Below are positions 59,877 to 64,000 of a stretch of DNA of 64,000 nucleotides, in pieces. A program made the position numbers and the translations under genes. The DNA comes from Leptasterias polaris (Eukaryota; Echinodermata; Asteroidea; Forcipulatida; Asteriidae), in NCBI GenBank assembly GCA_037783415.1, contig JAZGTN010000009.1, positions 13,640,001 to 13,704,000 of the forward strand. Reading direction: 5' to 3'. The notes below the pieces were generated by a model. That model did not search any database and was not told where the DNA came from. It saw nothing but the letters and a program-made list of their open reading frames with translations. The stretch's first letter is position 1. The number at the start of each line of letters is the position of its first letter.

Positions 59877-60336
59877 GAAGCACTGTCCGTAGTGTCCGAG
59901 GATCAGTCTATGTTTGAGAACACCTACCAGCACCATCACCAAGAGCCACCCAAGACCTCCGTGGTGTCTTCGGTCAGCCCCCACTCAGCGTCCCTCCAGA
60001 GTACCGTGCCCAAGCTCAAGCAGTCCCCATCCCCGCAGGACAACAGTCTCGCCGCTCCCCAGTGGAACCAGTGCCGTCAGGAGATCCGAATGAAACAGGA
60101 GCCGGACCACGTTGCCCACGGGCACGACGCCGGGACCATGGGCCGTGTAGTGGAGGCCGAGTCTCCCTTGGATTGTAGCGTGAGCAAGAGACAGCAACCC
60201 CACGGGGCCATGTCCGAAGCCTCCCAGGCTGCACCCCCTTACCCATGCCCACCTTACCCCGGATCGGAATCGGACCGGGCTCGCTCACCACCACCGAATG
60301 TCACCACCAATGAAAAACGGGTCATCGTGCCAGCCG
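59877..60336 (+). CDS. erg: ERG/FLI-family ETS factor, coding exon 2 (residues 7-159)
   Basis: The exon encodes part of a nuclear ETS-family transcription factor N-terminus. It opens with EALSVVSEDQSMFE (residues 7-20), the family signature shared by ERG and FLI1. Next comes a low-complexity Ser/Pro/Gln region, then a psi-K-x-E motif MKQEPDHV (78-85), aligned with the SUMO-acceptor region of FLI1 (VKREYDHM). ESPLDCSVSK (101-110) is nearly the FLI1 ESPVDCSVSK. A Pro/Tyr-rich stretch follows, and PPPNVTTNEKRVIVPA (144-159) leads into the PNT domain. The exon begins at phase 0 after CTACAG and ends with one base of the next codon (G|GTAAGA), matching the Asp that follows VPA in vertebrates. Its high GC content contrasts with the intron. 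Vertebrate ERG and FLI1 arose from one ancestral gene, and this protein mixes features of both. PNT and ETS exons lie outside the window. Confidence 0.95.
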
Positions 60337-63300
60337 GTAAGATGATTATACTTTCTATCTTTGTTATGCTTATCTTTTTGTATTTAAGACGACAACAAAT
60401 GTGGGACTACTTTTGAACATGTGCTACATTTGAATCAAATACCCCCGCATACATTAGTGCGTAAAGACCCCAATCGTAAACCCCCTACCCCGTTCCTGAC
60501 AAACGTGAACCTTTGCGATAGTAATCGTGGACCTATTGTCCCTTTTCTTGTAAAGTCCTCGGTTTGAATGTCTTAAAAACTGACATGTACACACGCAGAA
60601 ATCAAGGACTTGTACATTTTCTCTTATTGTTCTAAAAGCAAAGTCTCACTTGGTTTTGCATACGACATCAGACGAAGCACGTTCTCAGATAGTCAAAACA
60701 TCCGTTTATTAAGTTCTCGTTGTGAACTTGTACACATGTTCAGCCTTACACAAATAATCACATGCCCAAATGAAATCTGAACTGAAGAACAGGCATCGCA
60801 AGAAACTCTTTTATATTTTTCCTACTTTTCTCAGGCGTGAACGTTGATCTCAATCGACGCGCTCACGTACCCACAAGTCTCGTTCGCAATAATATCAATA
60901 ACACAAGTCATAGTTGTGCGACTGTCCCAGGTCAACTATAGTCTGGTTCGTGATTTCGCAACGAGCTTAATTATTGTATTGTACATTAAAATATAATTCG
61001 CAAACCTTGATTCTTGACCTCGTAGTGGGTTCATCAATAATGTGATGACACACACCTATACGTAGCTCTCGTGGGTACATTGTCCTGAATGAAGAAACAA
61101 TGAGTCATTATTGTTTGGGCCATATTCCCCTTAGTTCTCAATATAACCACGAGTTCACCAAAAGGTTCTGAAGGTGATGATGATATAGGCTAACGCAAAT
61201 ATATTAAGTTACAAGAAAGAAAAATAACAACATAACCAGACAACTATGTTTTTTTAATTTTTATTTAATAATGGAGTTCGTTTTCATGAGCATAGTATTA
61301 GCATTGAATATGACTGACAGAATACCTTCTTGGTATCGAAACAATACACAGACAACCAGTTCCGTATACCTGATTATGCTAAACTTAGAATCGGCTTTTG
61401 AAATGTGTCATTCCAGGCGGAGGGACGTTTGCTATTTGAAGAGCGTTTGATTGATATAACAAATGAGTGATAGGCTTGTGTTGATTACTACTACTAGCAA
61501 CATAACAGTTTTTAGTATACTTTGATGAATTTAATGAATACATAACAAATAAACAATAATAACACTACTGTTTATCTCAGACTGATACCAAACCGCAAAA
61601 GGTCAGTTAAATAACATGTCTGTTTGAAACTATACACGCTTCAAGGATCGAGTTGAAGACGAGTAATTACAATCATGTTATTTGTGTGGAACATCATTGT
61701 GGTTTTTTTAAAGAGTACATTCACTCTGATCATCGAGTTTTCAAGAAACGCATCACAAAAACAAACTCTGAATATGAGGGTTCTACATCAGAATGCTAAA
61801 GTGGGTATGTTTTTGAGTTCACACCGAATATTGGTTGTTGGATTCTGCATGTTGGATGTTGAACTTTGTTCACATTGTATAGACCTATGCACGTTTGTTT
61901 TGTTTTTTTGATCCGGCAAACCGAATTAAGAACTGAGCAATTGAGGTAAAATGCACCAATTACAGTGTTCTCTAGAAGGAATGAACTCCTTGGTCATTTG
62001 GTACTGGCATCAATTTGATAACAAGGAAATCTTTCAAAATTGATTACAAATCATCCCTTATCAGTACAAATCATTCACCGTGCCTTTATTAGTTCTATGG
62101 TTGTACAAATCAATATTGTATAGTGGAGTTACATATTTCCCAAACCCTACGTTACCCATCAACCTAACATTGCAATGAAAATGCACATACTTAAGGGAAT
62201 CACTGTACAGTACAAGATAAAAGTGTGAACGAACTTTTGTCCTAATCGTTGTCTTCCATCAAGCATAAAGTGCATTTGGTGTTGAGCACAAAGATGGATG
62301 CCCCAGTCTGACGGTCATCATCATGTCGACCTTCACACTGTCATCCCCCCCCCCCTTAAACCCACCAATCATCCAAACTCTCATCCTTCTCATCGCTCCC
62401 TATACATTTTCTCACAGACACACACCACTCTGTCTAGCGTGCTATCTTCACCCGTGGTATCTCCATTCGCTCAAAGGAAGAAAAAATCTTCATGGCCTCG
62501 GCTTCATTCATTATGCGCGGACCGCGGCACGGCCGAGGAATCTTTTTCAAGCTCGCCGTCCTATCACCTGTTCTTGAGCACAGCATAATACCCAGGCCAG
62601 AGCGAGCGTCGCCAGCCGAGAGCTACCCGATCAATGAAGCTCTCTCCCCATACCAAACTTAATCACAGAAACCACCTGCCGTTACTCTCTCCCAGTCGTT
62701 CGTGTGTCTATATGATAATATTATACACACGGTGATAGACCTTCATCCATAGAGTCAATGGTATAAGATTGCGATTAACTCTGTTGATTTTTCTGTGTCT
62801 GCTAGAAGTCACTGAGCAGTAATACTTCATGCTTTTTAATACAAGGGCAAACTGAAGCGGAATGTTTGTTATTTCGATGGCTGTAATATTTAACACTTTA
62901 CCTTCGAGGCAAAAGCTAATATTGATGTGTGTTCTCTGCATCAGTAATAACTAATATCAAACTAGCTTCAATATATTTTCTAAATTAACGACAAGGGTCA
63001 CTTGGATTCAATGGCAATAGCTCTTTTACAACAACCCAGTAGTAAATAAATGAACTGTAAAAGAAGAAGACATTAGAAGATCTGTGTTGAAATTTAAGTC
63101 TTTTTAGTGCATTTATTTTTCTCGTCTGTCGGTGTTCCTTTTAAATGCACGTAACCATTTCATTGGATGAATTCCAATTGTCAAATAATAAACCACAATT
63201 CCAATTGTTTCTAAAGGTGCAACCGTTTCAGATTATATCTTAAGCTACGGTAGTTAAACTAATATTAAGCAATTTGTTTTTTTTTATCTGGGAAATGTCT

Positions 63301-64000
63301 TTTCAGAATTTGTTTGTACCGACTTGACGTTTTGATAACTATTATTTGGGTGTCTTCAAAAGTTCCTTCCCCTCGAATAAAAAACATATACCATTGAATT
63401 GTAAGTGCACTGTTTGGTTTGGATAAACTCGTCTGTATACACCCAAACCACTAAACATGGCATTCCTGTGTACACGGTACACCATACCTCAACAAGGCTA
63501 ACTCAAAATAAGTTACAAAATCGAATCTGCTTCTGTATTTTCGATGGATAGAATCCATTTGACGAATTTTTGATGTAACATGAGCCATTGAATTGTTTTG
63601 GTAGAGGAGGGGACCACGAAGGGGCGTGAGACAGGGTCGACCTAATCCTAAATGCCAACATAAGACAACTCAGCCCACTCAAATATGAGAGCTCCACTGT
63701 GTTACACTTGTAATTAGACTTAAGGCCACAACCCTGTCCACCCCATTAGATCAAGCCAACCCATGGCTAGAGCCCTTCAGTGCCACGCGCCAGCAGCCCC
63801 TCCAAGTCAACCGGAAGCTTCAGGCGAACGCGATAGGCATCAAGGAAGGTTACATTTTGCCGGAACGGAAATCTGTTAATTCGATAGAAGAAATACGGAC
63901 TTCCTGCTCAAAACCACTAAAAATGCAGGCTACTGTCGAGTTCGACTTCGTTGTGCACTGCCGACTTAGCTCGTGCCCCTCAATAATCTGGAAGTTATAG
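60337..64000 (+). other. Intron 2 of the ERG-family gene, 5' part
   Basis: Starts with donor GTAAGA, phase 1. About 60490-60600 is a partial copy of the repeat at 53301-53605. A C run is at 62346-62356, and about 62280-62720 is a GC-richer, non-repetitive patch (possible enhancer). No exon starting with the expected PNT sequence (Asp-Pro-x-x-Leu-Trp after one base of split codon) was found before the window ends. Several short frames here have no domains. Confidence 0.7.

Noticed and set aside
59754..60416. 220-codon frame covering exon 2 as a single-exon gene
   Set aside because: ERG/FLI similarity begins exactly after the CTACAG acceptor and stops at the GGTAAGA donor; both ends of the open frame are intron.
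60337..64000. A PNT-domain exon
   Set aside because: No acceptor followed by the expected Asp-Pro-x-x-Leu-Trp sequence in the right phase was found.
1..64000. LTR retrotransposons or integrated viral genes
   Set aside because: No long direct terminal repeats with primer-binding sites and no gag, integrase or capsid-like frames were seen.

Overview
The window looks like intronic DNA of a metazoan nuclear genome, most probably an echinoderm and perhaps a sea star. It is AT-rich, dense in short non-autonomous transposons, and carries two short coding segments with eukaryotic splice sites. The echinoderm placement is inference: it rests on the repeat families resembling those I associate with sea-star genomes and on an ancestral-type ERG/FLI protein. 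No database was searched.

The window holds one recognisable gene, on the + strand: the 5' end of an ERG/FLI-family ETS transcription factor. Coding exon 1 (305-322) encodes only M-D-K-L-V-K and ends at a GTGAGT donor. Coding exon 2 (59877-60336) follows a good AG acceptor and encodes residues 7-159 plus the first base of codon 160. It stops at the doorstep of the Pointed (PNT) domain. The junction is phase 0 on both sides and matches the FLI1 layout (MDGTIK then EALSVVS). Intron 1 is therefore 59,554 bp. The PNT and ETS domains must lie beyond position 64000.

Intron 1 is mostly repeat-derived. TTAA-flanked MITE families (called A, B, C and D here) dominate, with a 370-bp foldback at 2067-2436 and a 973-bp TTAA-flanked element at 31863-32835. 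Several of the TTAA elements have a short, nearly perfect palindrome at their centre whose sequence differs between copies, and three pairs abut at a single TTAA. Other elements are a 171-bp MITE in two copies (7213, nested in a B element, and 20558), a second foldback at 20110-20478 with a TTTA target duplication, a nested pair at 13950-14329, SINE-like tRNA-derived repeats, a LINE reverse-transcriptase C-terminal remnant at 19697-20113, degenerate minisatellites and many long G or C runs.

Between the repeats lie a few GC-richer, non-repetitive islands (about 17590-18110, 24960-25250, 27140-27540, 30560-30730, 33860-34100, 38820-39120, 48560-49360, 53860-54400, 56740-57110, 62280-62720). They are candidate enhancers. 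The 48560-49360 island also has a TATA box and a strong splice donor and may be an internal promoter. No bacterial-type operon, CRISPR array, rRNA or intact tRNA was seen.
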